A stretch of DNA of 23,951 bases, from positions 1 to 23,951 of IMG/VR virus record IMGVR_UViG_3300023180_004922; one strand, given 5' to 3'. The translations under genes and the position numbers were made by a program. A model generated the notes under the pieces. It did not search any database and was not told the origin of the DNA. It was given only the letters and a program-made list of their open reading frames with translations. Numbering within the stretch: position 1 is the first letter of the stretch; each line of letters opens with the position of its first letter. The DNA is from a virus. This document shows positions 6,301 to 17,900 of this stretch, piece by piece.

Positions 6301-9300
6301 TAACTCTTTCAGAACCAATAAATCCATCAACAATTTCTCCAGTTTGGAAAGTTCCAGAAATCATTGATATTTCAATAAGTTTCGGAATAATATCAATTCC
6401 GCTTACGCCATCAAGGAAAGCATAATATCTTGTTAATGGTTTTAGACCACTATTACTGTACTCAACATTTCTCGATCTCATATGAGTATCGGGAACACTA
6501 CTGATTAAAACATTTTCTATGTAAGATCCATTCCAACCGCCAGTTTCTGTTCTAGAACCACCTGGAACAAAGATGTTTCTAACCCAGTTATCTGATGCTG
6601 GATTGAGTTTAACAACACCTTTATATTCAATCATATTAAATGGATTAACATTCTCAACTCTAGAGGCAAGTGGTTGCTCTAACCATCCTTTTTCTACGTA
6701 ATCTAGAGTAATCAGATCTCCAGTTTTTCTTACATTAGAGTCAAGAAGAGGTAAATCTGTTCTATAATCTACAGTATCTTCATTAAGAGATGGAGAAACT
6801 GCTAAGTTAGTTTTTAGTGAATAGAAATCAATAGGAGTGTTTAACTCTCTTCTTTCAACATCAACATCAACATTACAATCTGGATCTGAAAGATTTAAAA
6901 GTTGATTATTCTTGAAGTCATCAACGAAGAAACCACTCTTGAATCTGGATAAACCATCAGCATCTTGAATCTGTAGAGTCTTAGTGTTTAGTTCAAGTAA
7001 GGATAGTGAAGTAACAACTTCTAGATTTTCAATTCTATCTTCTAACTTACCAATATCTCTCATGGTATATCTTCTATTATCCACCAGAGTAATTACAGCA
7101 TCTTTTGGATCATATAAGTATGCTGGAAGATCTATAGAAGCAATATCCATTGCTTCTTCAACATTAACTGGTTGTTTTGGATCTAGAGAAGATGTTCCCT
7201 TGATTACAGAAAGATTTCCAAGTTTGTCTAAAACAAGTTTATCTTTTCTTGGTAGATAATTCTTATAACCAATCAAAGAACTTTCTCCAGGACTTACAAC
7301 CAGAGTTGGATTAGTTCCTGTTGAAGCAAAGTTTCTGCTACCAAAAGCAAAAGGTGAACTTGTAGTTGAAGTGAACTCAGAAACTCTTGGTCTGAAATCC
7401 AAAGTATCGGATGCCCTTAGACCAGTTGGTAGTAAAGGAATATCCTTTCCAAATCTTTCTGAAGAATATGAATTTACAGTATAAACATCACCATTATCAT
7501 TTGATGGCACTTGATAGCAGTTGTATACTACCAATAGTTTTCTTGAAGGTGTTTGGGATGATTTTTTTCTTATGATTCTTGAATAATCATAATATTGATT
7601 TTTTTGCCCTTTATCAAGATCAAAAGAATTTGTTAGATTCTGATAATTTCCAAAAGAAATGGCAACAATATTGCTGGTAATATTTGATTCTTCAAAGTTT
7701 ACCGTTTCACCAACAGTAAACTTATTGGAGTTTAAGTAGACAAACTCAACTTGTGTTGAAGATAATCTAGTTGCTAACTGAGCAACTGCTCCACTTTCTT
7801 GACCGATTATTTTCTCACCAAGAATTGATGCTGTATCTAAACTTAAACCAGAAACAAAAGTTAATTTATCTAAAACGGGTGAACTGGAATCTAGAGATTC
7901 ATAAACAGCAATTACATTTGCTACATCTGGAACATTAAGAGAAATTTCTTTATCATCAACTCTTAAACCATAGTAATTACTTGTTGTTAAACCACTTATT
8001 GAAGTTGAAACGCCCGAACTTACTTTATCGACGGTTAGTTTCTGACTTCTAACATAATTTTTTGTTTTATTCTGTATTGAATTTTTCTTAACAGAAACAT
8101 TTACAGTTACATTTCCAGATTGACTTGGAGTTAAACCAGTAAGGGTAAGTAATGTAGCATTTGATGATAATGTAAATTGATCATCTGTTAAATCTTCGAT
8201 AGTACCATTACTATAGAAAACGGAATATCTTTCCGCATCAAAAGTTTCAAAGAATGCACTAGAAATTCCTGTTGAAGAAACATTAACTGTTAATGATCCA
8301 GTAGAGTCTGTTGACTGACCTGTAATCTGTCTGGAAACTAAAAGGTTTGAACCTGATAGATCTACTGATGATACATTAGAAGCAGAAATAGGAGCGTATA
8401 AGTAAGCATCTTCAGTATTCCCTATTTGTGGACGTCCAACAGAGAAGGTTGTTAATACTTCAGATGTTGGGAAAGCACCATTGCATATACCAGAAGTTGT
8501 TGGAACAGTTGCTAATTGTAGAGATGTTCCATCGGAAGAAACACTTTCAACTCTATTAAATGTTTCATCAGTTAATCCGGCAATCTGATATCTAATAATA
8601 GCATCACTTCTGATTCCAGTAAATGTTTTTCCTGGGCAAGTAGCAATACCAGTATTATTAATTTGTAGTTTATCAGTTATTGTAAATTTATTAGGCGTAT
8701 AACTTTGTAAAACTGTATCTCCAACAAAATTTGTTTCTAACCCAAGATCAGAAGATCTTTGGAAGACTGACTTAATATCTTCAGTACTATAAACTTTAAC
8801 TGATTTTACTGATCTGGTTAGACTTCTGGATTCGTTGACGAGAATTTGCTCACCAGCAATAAAGGTTCCAGATGTCTGGTTAATGGTTACGTCTGCCCCG
8901 CTAGGGGTTCCTACGGTGTATCCAGATGCTCCACTACTTAAACCCCTAATGAAAGAGGTCTCAGGGCAATCTGCTGCTAGTACAGACTCATTTAGAGATA
9001 ATACAGTATATGTTTGAATATCAAATAGATACAAATCCCATTCAGAAGCAGACGAAGAAAAAGAATTATCTGCTGTTCCAAAAGAATAAACTCTTGCCGT
9101 ACCAATCGTAGTTCCAGTTCCAGCAGAAGATCCGCTAGTTCTTTGATTATTGAGATCTACAGTATTATCATTATTGTCTACACCAATAACTGGAGTTCCA
9201 GTAACGTTATTGAGTTTTAATCTATTTCCCATTTCAAATGGGACCAAGGAGGATGATACTGATTGTACATCTCTTGGTTTTTCAACATCTAAAATTGTTG

Positions 9301-10408
9301 TTCCTGGAAGATCAATATCATATCCTCTGACGTATGCTTTTCCGGCAGAAACCTTAACACACATTAGATCATCACTAGGATTATTGCCTTGTTCTGTCTT
9401 TTGTGTATCTAGATATAGACCTTCATTAGAAATACGATTATTAAGAGAATTGGCAACTTGAATATCGAAGTTATCTACAGAATAATCTCCAGATTCTTCA
9501 AATGTTCTCTTAGCAAAATAATCCTTAATTATTGAGTATTGTGACTTATCTTGTAACTTTTTGATTTCTCCATTGTCAAGTCTTATAATTTCTACAAAAT
9601 CCTTATCATCAAAATCTGTTAATTCTTTTTGTGTCAGAATTGTTGAGATTTTTAATCTATCTGCTCCAGGCGCAGCAAAGTTTGAAAAACCTTTAGCATT
9701 ATCATAAAGAGATGTATCTGCACCAACGTTTATAATCTCTTCTTTTATTTGTAAACCTACACGGAAAGAAGGATTATTTGTAAATGGAGTAACAATTAGA
9801 GTATCTCCATCTACATTTACAAAAGTACCTCTAATAAAATAGACTCCTGGTGTTATACCTACAGATGCTCCAATAGCAGTCGCGTCAGAGTCAATTAGAG
9901 ATGCTACAGTATCGCCAGAATTTATTGTTGTATTTCCATAAGTAACACTATCAAGGGTAATTAAGACTTCACCATCGCCAAATGGTGTAAATTGAAAATC
10001 TGAATTTGAATCAATATATTTTACAAATAATGTTGCTGATTCTACATCCTTAGATGGTGGTAACAAGTAATTTACTACTTTGGCAGTAATACCTGTTGTT
10101 TGACCCTGTAGTGTTTTTCCAACTAGTTGCCTGATGTAAAGAGAAACATCAATTCCAAGATGGTCGGAATTTAACTTAACAGCATAATATTGGGGATCGT
10201 AAGTGATACTTCCGGGTATCACCATTGATCCTTCTTTGAAAATATGGCTTCCAAAAGATTCAATTTGTTCTTGAAGAATTGACTGTAGAGTAGTTAATTC
10301 CCTAGCTTGAACAGGGAATCCTGGTTTAAATAATACCCTATAGAAATTATCGGACGGATCAAAGTCATCATAATATGGATTGATATTTAAATTAGTCTTC
10401 TGTGGCAT
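3356..10408 (-). CDS. Giant DUF4815-type virion protein (baseplate/fibre-associated)
   Basis: This 2350-residue protein lies directly after gp8, in the place of the peripheral baseplate and fibre genes of T4. Residues 1-80 carry the strongly conserved phage signature NPYYDDFDPSDNFYRVLFKP, then ARELTTLQSILQEQIESFG and FKEGSMVIPG, which I associate with DUF4815. A second signature at about 1108-1165 (YTMRDIGKLEDRIENLE, then LSRFKSGFFVDDF) includes a short helical stretch. A seven-proline linker at about 1531-1538 precedes a beta-rich domain beginning RRDPLAQTFTVDETGAFLTS, with YLGGSLFKSQNGTIWT near 1675. The C-terminal third has a G-S-G-Y-type module, a module with KINNEIIYYN, and an acidic loop DSDGDGFGD near 2275 that looks like a calcium-binding loop. 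It ends KLKDLRTIALA. No T4 protein is an obvious full-length match. It starts 2 bases after the gp8 stop with only a weak GGA upstream, so coupling to gp8 is likely. Virion location is inferred from context and family. Confidence 0.83.
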   Translation of the reverse strand: MPQKTNLNINPYYDDFDPSDNFYRVLFKPGFPVQARELTTLQSILQEQIESFGSHIFKEGSMVIPGSITYDPQYYAVKLNSDHLGIDVSLYIRQLVGKTLQGQTTGITAKVVNYLLPPSKDVESATLFVKYIDSNSDFQFTPFGDGEVLITLDSVTYGNTTINSGDTVASLIDSDATAIGASVGITPGVYFIRGTFVNVDGDTLIVTPFTNNPSFRVGLQIKEEIINVGADTSLYDNAKGFSNFAAPGADRLKISTILTQKELTDFDDKDFVEIIRLDNGEIKKLQDKSQYSIIKDYFAKRTFEESGDYSVDNFDIQVANSLNNRISNEGLYLDTQKTEQGNNPSDDLMCVKVSAGKAYVRGYDIDLPGTTILDVEKPRDVQSVSSSLVPFEMGNRLKLNNVTGTPVIGVDNNDNTVDLNNQRTSGSSAGTGTTIGTARVYSFGTADNSFSSSASEWDLYLFDIQTYTVLSLNESVLAADCPETSFIRGLSSGASGYTVGTPSGADVTINQTSGTFIAGEQILVNESRSLTRSVKSVKVYSTEDIKSVFQRSSDLGLETNFVGDTVLQSYTPNKFTITDKLQINNTGIATCPGKTFTGIRSDAIIRYQIAGLTDETFNRVESVSSDGTSLQLATVPTTSGICNGAFPTSEVLTTFSVGRPQIGNTEDAYLYAPISASNVSSVDLSGSNLLVSRQITGQSTDSTGSLTVNVSSTGISSAFFETFDAERYSVFYSNGTIEDLTDDQFTLSSNATLLTLTGLTPSQSGNVTVNVSVKKNSIQNKTKNYVRSQKLTVDKVSSGVSTSISGLTTSNYYGLRVDDKEISLNVPDVANVIAVYESLDSSSPVLDKLTFVSGLSLDTASILGEKIIGQESGAVAQLATRLSSTQVEFVYLNSNKFTVGETVNFEESNITSNIVAISFGNYQNLTNSFDLDKGQKNQYYDYSRIIRKKSSQTPSRKLLVVYNCYQVPSNDNGDVYTVNSYSSERFGKDIPLLPTGLRASDTLDFRPRVSEFTSTTSSPFAFGSRNFASTGTNPTLVVSPGESSLIGYKNYLPRKDKLVLDKLGNLSVIKGTSSLDPKQPVNVEEAMDIASIDLPAYLYDPKDAVITLVDNRRYTMRDIGKLEDRIENLEVVTSLSLLELNTKTLQIQDADGLSRFKSGFFVDDFKNNQLLNLSDPDCNVDVDVERRELNTPIDFYSLKTNLAVSPSLNEDTVDYRTDLPLLDSNVRKTGDLITLDYVEKGWLEQPLASRVENVNPFNMIEYKGVVKLNPASDNWVRNIFVPGGSRTETGGWNGSYIENVLISSVPDTHMRSRNVEYSNSGLKPLTRYYAFLDGVSGIDIIPKLIEISMISGTFQTGEIVDGFIGSERVISFRTAQPNHKTGAYNNPNRTYNINPYNKSSSIGSSYSASSTILNIDTASLCEEAQGRFFGYIANDIVFVGRSSSAEASVSNIRIVTDNWGDSQGSFFIRNPLASPPPVIRITTGTKSFKVTSSPTNATPLPGSLLISSGETTYSASGIVNTFAQVTVHVRTPPPPPPPRRDPLAQTFTVDETGAFLTSVDLYFGNKDENEKMFVELRTVELGTPTSQLVQDYATIEVYPDQITTSTDATVATNLKFPSPVYLQPNTEYALVLLAPSSDNYETWIARMGEKTVNTQLLPNPENVLVTRQYLGGSLFKSQNGTIWTPSQFEDLKFKLYKANFTSTSGTVTFYNPTLGSEDENIPAADINPVRTLPRKLKVGVSTEETDVSVLANLIPGTKVIKTGSSGPYGYIENVGSKIATVSSANVGAGYSNGSFTSVPLYSITGSGSGAEATIVFASGQLSSTTITSVGNGYAVGDVLGITTSSVAKGKNAQISVSSIGGVDTLYLTNVQGESFATNDNLQYFNGSSNVALGVTVRENSSVVSNLYDGRALQINEYNHGMHQDTNKVIISNIEPNTIPTTLSADLGLSDTTISVANTSVFATFEGISTTRGYVKINNEIIYYNSVGSGTLGIGSRGNDLLLSGTRQHSVGDRIYKYELNGISLSRINTTHTLPNDPALKAVREIDTYHLQIDRSDRSSGDTQLSFTDEKSLGGTNVSISQNFQYNGIIPQYNVITPGQNTTINARIRTVSGTSAGGSEISFVDQGYEPVELNQINYLDSTRLVCSEVNEEEYLTTLPKNKSLTVDLTLNSSDSNLSPVIDTQTAFVALVRNRVNNPISNYSGDFRVNQNSNDPHSAVYVSNRVDLKQPASSLKVIVGAYRHSSADFRVLYKLYKADSSEIEPTYELFPGYDNLNDSDGDGFGDTAIDPTKNSGLPDSFVRASRDDEFLEYQFSAENLDQFTGFVIKIVMSGTDEAHAVKLKDLRTIALA
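4345..4595 (-). repeat. E-I-I-Y-Y module in the DUF4815 protein
   Basis: About 80 residues running from SDTTISVANTSVF through VKINNEIIYYNSV to SRGNDLLLSGTRQHSVGDR. It has the same order of elements as four segments in the gp7-like protein: I-x-V near the start, then a D/N-E-I-I-x-Y strand, then an R-G loop and often T-x-x-x-H. It appears to be a shared beta module of about 60-90 residues. Confidence 0.5.
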
Positions 10409-10410
10409 TT

Positions 10411-11961
10411 TTAAAATTCCAGGATAATTTTAACGTCTTCTTTTTGTCTGGAGTTCCTTGAAATCAGAGGTCGATTATCTAGATAAATTATGTCCCCCGA
10501 TCCTTTATTTATTTCAGTATTTGCCAGTCCATTTGTAAACTGAGATCCTAGATCAATTATCTTAGATCCAGTTGGATTGGTGGTTATTCCTGTGAAGGTT
10601 GTATCAATAGAACCAGAGAAACTAGCAGTAGTAACTGGATTTGATGAAGATTCGAAATTTAAAACCTTGGATGCTGTAGATATTCCAGAATAATCAGTTT
10701 GATCTAAAGTTGTCTGATTAAATGTTAGTGAACGATCAACAAAATACTTAACAACTTTCGTTTCACTATCATAAGAAGCAACATATCCTTTAGCAGTTCC
10801 GTCAGTAACAGATTGGGAAATCTTATCGCCAATGGATAAAGTTCCACTTACTGAAGAAAACTTAATAGCATTTAATGAAGAGAATTGATTTTCCGTATAT
10901 AAAGTTGTCGATCCAATAGATGTTGGATTTTTAACAATTCCAACTTGAGCAAATTTAGCATCTATAGGAAAATCTTTAGTAGAATCATCAAATCGAGCAT
11001 AGATTAAAATTTTGTCGGCACCCAATTCTTTGTAAATATCATATCCATGACCTTTTGATGGTGGAATAATTGGTATTAGGTGAGCATATGTTCCAGCAGC
11101 GCTGTCATTAATTGATCCGAGATCAACCATACCATAAGTATATCCTTTACCACCAGAAGAAACGGTGGTATTTGTTATCTTACCACTTACAACATCAACG
11201 ATCACTTTTGCTCCCGATCCATCACCAAGAATATTAACTTCTTGACCAAGTCCTCCAGAATAATTTGATCCTTGATTTTTGATGTATACTTTTTTTATTT
11301 GATTTTCATATACATCAGAGTCTCCATTATCTCTAACTGCTGATATTTGAGCATCAGTTGAGGATCCCCAGTCACCTGGGAGAGAAATGTACTCTGTAGA
11401 ATCAAATTTAATGATGTCACTTGGATTTACAGAGAAAAGATATTTCCATACATATCCATCACCACTTTCACCTGCTCTAGATGGTTCCAAATCGGTAAAC
11501 GTTGGTTCATCTTGAGAGGCATTGCCGGTTGTACTTATCCCAGAGGATCCGTTGTCAATACAAATATAAACTTTGTAATCAGAATTCATTACATAGTAAT
11601 TTGAATCATACAATCTCGTTGATTGTGTGATTGGTGATAAATTAGAAGCACTATAGTCGTGCCTGTACATTTCATATCTAGTTCCTCTCGCCCAATCAAT
11701 TCTTCTAATCAATCTTTTTGCGTTGATTGATGTTACTTTTTTGCCAAACATCATCGTTTGGCCAACATGATTTAAATTATTAAAATTGTCTACAGGAACT
11801 GGTGTATTATCATCCCAATTAGTCGATCTACCAAATCCAACCTGAGTTGGGTTTGCCAAACTCAAGAAAATGTAGTAAGAATTATTAGTAGTGTCACTAA
11901 TCGAGTCTATAAAATTACTCGCATTTAATATTCTAAACTGATCTGTTACAATTGCCGCCAT
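10411..11961 (-). CDS. gp8: Baseplate wedge subunit gp8
   Basis: This 516-residue protein matches T4 gp8 (334 residues) from memory across its length. The N-terminus AIVTDQFRILNASNFIDSI matches T4 AIVTSKFR...NFYNSI, GFGRSTNWDD matches TFGRSEPWSS, GDGYVWKYLF (167-176) matches GDGYVWEYLF, STEYI matches TNEYI, and the C-terminus GDIIYLDNRPLISRNSRQ (about 488-505) matches GEMIYMENRPPI. In T4, gp8 is a dimer in each baseplate wedge, held with gp7, gp10 and gp6. The extra ~180 residues lie between about 220 and 480 and include a G-S-G-Y-type pair (NQGSNYSGG, then SGGKGYTYG at about 224-285) also found in the flanking proteins. A late promoter sits 19 bases before the ATG; the AGGA ribosome site is 14 bases away, which is long. 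Confidence 0.93.
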   Translation of the reverse strand: MAAIVTDQFRILNASNFIDSISDTTNNSYYIFLSLANPTQVGFGRSTNWDDNTPVPVDNFNNLNHVGQTMMFGKKVTSINAKRLIRRIDWARGTRYEMYRHDYSASNLSPITQSTRLYDSNYYVMNSDYKVYICIDNGSSGISTTGNASQDEPTFTDLEPSRAGESGDGYVWKYLFSVNPSDIIKFDSTEYISLPGDWGSSTDAQISAVRDNGDSDVYENQIKKVYIKNQGSNYSGGLGQEVNILGDGSGAKVIVDVVSGKITNTTVSSGGKGYTYGMVDLGSINDSAAGTYAHLIPIIPPSKGHGYDIYKELGADKILIYARFDDSTKDFPIDAKFAQVGIVKNPTSIGSTTLYTENQFSSLNAIKFSSVSGTLSIGDKISQSVTDGTAKGYVASYDSETKVVKYFVDRSLTFNQTTLDQTDYSGISTASKVLNFESSSNPVTTASFSGSIDTTFTGITTNPTGSKIIDLGSQFTNGLANTEINKGSGDIIYLDNRPLISRNSRQKEDVKIILEF

Positions 11962-11980
11962 CGTAAATAGCTTTTTCCTA

Positions 11981-11988
11981 TATTTATA
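11981..11988 (-). promoter_or_regulatory. T4-type late promoter
   Basis: TATAAATA on the minus strand is an exact match to the T4 late promoter word recognised by phage sigma factor gp55, with the context TCTATAAATATAGG. It lies 19 bases before the gp8 ATG and contains the TAA stop of the gp7-like gene. No other exact copy was noticed before a gene start in the window. It would drive gp8, the DUF4815 gene and the two small genes independently of gp7. Confidence 0.75.
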
Positions 11989-14900
11989 GATCTTTTCTGA
12001 GCGCCCCAGTGTCTCTCAAACCATAACCACGTCTTTGAATAGTTGGGAAGGTTGATAAACCAGAATTTATGGTATTAAATCCAACGATTAAACCAGTAAC
12101 ACCAATGGAAACAGGATCAGAAGATCTTGTTATTCCAGAAAGTCTTCCCCAAGAGAATCTTCCAAGTGGGAGAGATGTACTTCCAGTAGTTGCTATTCCA
12201 ACTACTGAACTATCAGATTTAACATTAGTTACGATTTCAGCATTTCCACCAGAAGAAGAAATACTATGTACATAGTAAATATTATCTAAGAAAGTGGTTC
12301 CAATTCCAACCAACGAAGCGTCCCCACCATCAATCGAAGTAACACCATTACCAACAGTTGTATCTACAATACAAATTGGATAATTGACATTTAAATCAGT
12401 GAATGCTGTAGAATTTAAGAAGAACTTGAGAGCAAGTGGATTTCCGCCAGTTCCTGTGGTTGTAGTAATACCAGTCACTATTCCAGAGAATCCCTGAACA
12501 GTGGTAATATCGGTTACATTCTCATATGTTGGAGTTGGGAACGGTACAATAACCTTTGGTTGAACTGTTAATGAATATCCAAGACCTGGATTTGTGATGT
12601 TAGCGGTTCCGCTTAGAGATCCATTTACTACAGATATTATTGCTGTAGCAGTAGTTCCAATTCCAACACCAATCTGTTTTGGTGCTCCAATCTTAACTTC
12701 TATAGAAGATCCGATATATCCAGAACCAGCATCTGCAATGTCAAGTGATTGTATAGTCCCTGCTGCAGAAACTATTGCAGTAACCGCCGCAGAAACAGGA
12801 TCGACGCTATCAACAATCAAAGCATCAAATGAAGATATGACAATCGAAGATTCATTTTCCTCATAATTAAAGAATTGGGCGTTATCCACAAATATTTCTG
12901 TATCAGAGATTGAAAGATCTTTTATAATTCTAGCGGTTGGGTAAACTTGCGTTTCTATTGAATCTCTTGATTTTGATACAATTTCATTGGAAATAATTCT
13001 ATCAACTTTTTGTTTTGTCCAACTTAATGGTTTGAAGTTATTTTCATCTATACCACTACCAACATAGAGATTTGTTTCCATAATGTCTGAACTTGTGATA
13101 CCAACAACAACCCTAGGATTTTGAGTAATTGTTCTTGGGTTTAAGTTATCTTTTATAACCTGAACAGTATCTCCTGGTTTGATTGATTCATTTACGTCAA
13201 CAATGTCAGAATCAACGCCTTTTGTACCTCTGTAGAAGAATATTGATACAGAATCGGTTTCTTCTGGTGCTTCTGAGAATACAAAGGATGTTCCTCCGGT
13301 AAAAGAATAATGAACACCTGGATCTTGAATTACCCCATTTACAAATATAATCAATAGTGAATCCATATCAATTTCAATAGAATCCGCATTCGATGGATCT
13401 TTCTGGAAACTTAGAAGTTGTCCATTATAGTAAAGAGGGAATCTTGTTCTAATACCATTTTGTAGATTGGATATATTGTCAATGTAATCCAATTCACCAA
13501 ATTGCCATGCTGAGAATGTATCAGTAAAAGTTTCAATAACAGTTAATTCAAAATCAGCAAGTGGTTCCGAAAGATTTTTATCCGTCACCAAACCGACTGG
13601 TTTGAACACATCACCATTTCTAAATCCATAACCAGGTCTGGTTATGTTGAAAGATTTAACTTCAAATAGAGTTGACCCAATTCCAGTGGTAGAACTGGAA
13701 CCAACTTCCAAATTAAGAAGTAATCCAGTTCCAGTTTCTGATGTTGTTCCAATACCTAATCTAGAAACTCCAGTTACTGGTAGATTGCTATATGAGGGTT
13801 CTGAAACAGATACAAATGTATTTGTTTGAGCATATCCAGATCCACCACTATTAACAGTGAAAGTTAAAGAACCACCAGCACCAACTATTGCACTAATATC
13901 AGCACCATTACCAGTAGAAGAAGTGACAGCAATACTTACTTGACCTCTATATCCAGATCCATTAATATCTGTAGAACCTATTCCAACGGCAGTAATAGTA
14001 CCAGATCCATCAATAACTGCTGTTACTGCTGCTCCAACTAGTGGAGCATATCCAAGACCAGTTGTTGATCCAAGAGAAATAATATATCCACCACGAGGTA
14101 ATTGATTTTGTTCAATATAAACAGGATCAATAATAATAGATCCATCAGTTGAAGTTATTCCGGTGAAAGTAACACTAGAAACACCAACACCCCCAGATAG
14201 CTCATAGTTATTACCTTCATTATTATCTGTAGTTGGAGTTTGGAAAACATCATTTATCAATAGGATACCACTACCAGTTGATATACCAGAAGTGTTTAAT
14301 CCAGAAGTAGTAAGTGTGTATGTTTGACCAATTCCTGTAAATTGATCTGAGATATCATCATAGATCAAGTTGGAACTGTAATCCTGCTTTAAAAATACTC
14401 TGCCATTGAAAGAAGAAAATACTTTTGGTAGATTAGTGTCATCAACTATACTTCTTGCATCTCCTTTTGGAGCTTCTGTAAAGTATATGGTACTTCCTAC
14501 AATATTGTATGATCCTCGATATACTTGGAATGCAGTTGAATCTGTGTGAGATGTTGCCGAAGTTCCTACAGAACCTCTAGAAACTTCTATAAGGGTTGTA
14601 ATACCAACATTATCGATTGGTCCACTCGAAGTTGTTCCAAGTCCAACAGCAAGAACTGTTACAAATTCATCATCAACTTTTAATATATCTAATGGTCTAA
14701 TTGAAGAAATTCCAGAAACAGCGAAGAATGTAGAAGAAGCACTTACTTGACCACCATTATCAACTAAAGTGTATGATAATGGATTATATGCTAGAGGATA
14801 TTGAACAACACCATCAATTGAGAGTACGGTTTTCTCAAGTTTTTTATACATTTCAAATTCATGTGTATTTCCACTTCCAGTAGAAGTGAATGTTACTCCT

Positions 14901-17900
14901 ATTCCAGAAGAAGCATACAATGGAGTTGTTGCTACCTTAAACTGGTTATTGTTTATCTTAATAGCATAAACAGTTGATGGTAAAACATCTGTTGTTCCAA
15001 TACCAACACCCCCAGATATTTCTGTTGCTGTTGATCCAATACCAACACTAGTGAATGCTAATCCAATTACACTACTGTTTGGTGTATAATTTAATCTTTC
15101 ACCAGTGCTGAAGAAGTGATTGTTGATTGTAAATATTCCAGTCTCAGCATCAAGAATGGTTGAATCTGATGGATCAAAAGTTTTGGCGAAGATTGGAGTT
15201 TCTTCATAATTTAAATTAAAGTCAAGTTTATTTGCTCTAGATCCGTTTTTAGAATTGTAGAACGCAAGATTGACTGCTTCTGTTACGGGACCGTAGGTTA
15301 GATCTGGTGGCGTATTAATAGTATCACTATCTTCATAGAAAAATTTATTCAAACTTTGAATTTCATAAGATCCAACAATATTTGGATCTGGATAAAAACT
15401 AAGAACTAAATCGGTTCCATTGTACTCACCAGAAAATGTTCCAATACCACTAGTGCTTCCGACTGAGATGAATGGGTATTGCATAGTGTAAACATCTGTT
15501 CCATCATGTGTCATCAACACTTGATGAATAGAAGTAGTATCACCATATGAAACTCTGACTAAGGATTTAACTGAAGAAATAAGACTCTTATCGGCAGAGA
15601 ATACCGTTGAACTAGAAGATACATTAGATTCCAGTTTTATGCTTCTCTCAGATCCATCTGTTTGTGCCGAAGTTTTGAATCTATATGTTCCAACACCAAC
15701 AGATGTTGATCCAAATCCAACTAATTTACCTCTTACTAAGATTTCGTTAGTGGAATTATTTGTAAAGTCGAGTGTTAGCACACCACTATCAATAGAAATA
15801 CCAAATGATCCGATTAGACCACCAACACTTCCGAGACTACTGTCACTATAGAATTCTGAAATATAAGTATTTTCTCCATCATGGTCAATTTCTAGTTCTA
15901 CAAAGTTAATCTGATTTGAAATCTGATCATAAACTTGGAACTTACCATATACCGAAGATGTTGTAAGAGTAGAGAATCCGACTACAGTTCCAGTTGAACC
16001 AACTCCAACCAATTTATTGGCACCAATAATATCAATAAATCCAATAGATTGTGTACTAATTCCACTCAGAACAGAATTGAAACTTGAGTTAAGTACCTTG
16101 ATATTATAATCAGTATTTTCATTATCCTCTGGAGAAAATCTGAGATATAAATTTCCAAATTCATCAATGATGGATTGAATATCAGCAATTTCATTTTCAG
16201 TATTGTATAAAGAAGATTTCTCCAGGGTTATTGAGTTCAAACCATTATTTAAAACAATTAGTTCTGTTATTTGTCTATCAGTTCCATTTGGATCTACTGC
16301 TTGTATTAAAAACTCAGAGTAACTATTATCATAAGAGACAATGTCAACGTATTCTTCTGTCGTATTGTTTCTATTTTTGAATTGAGTACTGAAGTCATCA
16401 ATTTTTAAAACTCTATTTGTACTACATCTGATGTAATCTGCTAATGATTTACTCTTTAACTTGAGAAACTTAGATTTGATTTGACCATTTCCATTGGTGA
16501 TAGTGTCAATATCAACAACATTGTCATAGAAGTTGATAGTATCAACTCTCTTTTCTTCTAAAATATCTCTAACAACGATGGATTCTGAAGTACTTGTTAG
16601 AGATGTCCCAACATTAACAGATTCCTCAATTTCAGTATCGGCAAAGTTTTTCAATCCAGATGTATGAAGTAGTCTATTGACAGGATTGATTAAATCCTCA
16701 TATGCTACTGGACTCTTAACAGTATATGATAAATTTTGGTAATAATCATTATCTGGAATAACTTGATAATCAACACCAAGTTTTCCAACACTATTTGCCC
16801 ACTCATAATTTTTTTCTGATGAGTAACGAACATCAAATATACCTTCATTATTTGTTATGGTCTCAACAGTAGCTAGAGTCCCAGAATTTTCCCCTTTCAG
16901 AATCTCACCAACACTTAAGTTATAAGATCCATAAACCTTTACATATCCTTTTCCATATTCTGTTACTGATAAGTCTCTGAGAATAAATCCATCTCTGTTA
17001 TCTGTAGATAACTTTTCGCCAATTAAGAAATCCGAATACGCTGTTGTTACTTCAAACTTAGGATAATCATTATGATTTATAATATTGGCATAAGAACTTT
17101 GGTTTGTTTTTGCTATTCCTGGATTAGTTGTAATACCAGAAATATCAAATTCTAAAACTGCTGGATTAGTGTTTTGGAAACTTGATACAATGAAAAACTG
17201 ATATCCATTGTCATCAGAGTTAAATCCCGTCCCATTGGAATCTACATTTTCAATTCCCTCAACAAATATCTTGTCACCAACAGTAAAAGGAGATTGTGTA
17301 TAACCAAAAGTTGGTGTATTCATATAGCAAGTAACAATTCCAGATGTGGAAGTTTCCATAGTGTTAATTCCAATACCATTTGTATTGTTTATAGTAAAGA
17401 TTTCAACATTTCCAAACGGTAAACCTTTTGGACTTCTAGTAATATCTACAGATGCAATTGAATTTGATACTAACACTGGAGATAAAATACCACTATCATT
17501 CTTTTCTCTAGTTACAGAATTAACAACTACTAATTCTGGTAGAGAAGAATAATTTCTTCCACCATCAATAACAGAAATATTTGCAATTTCACTGGAATTT
17601 TTTAAATTAATTTTTGGAGAAATATATGCTTCTGGTCTGAGAGTTCTGTCGCATGAATAATCGAATCCCTGATCTAAAATAGTAGTATTTTTAATCCTAC
17701 CAATGGATTGTGAGATTGCTATAATGGAAGCATTCTTTCCTTCAATTGAAGTGATATCTATAAACGAAGGAGTTTTCTTATAATTGAATCCACCAGAAAG
17801 AATGCTTAATTTGGCAACTCCACCTTTCTCGTTTAATGATGTTGTAGTATACTCAATCTTACTGCAATTATTTGGAGAGTAACTTAATCTTTCTGGTTTA

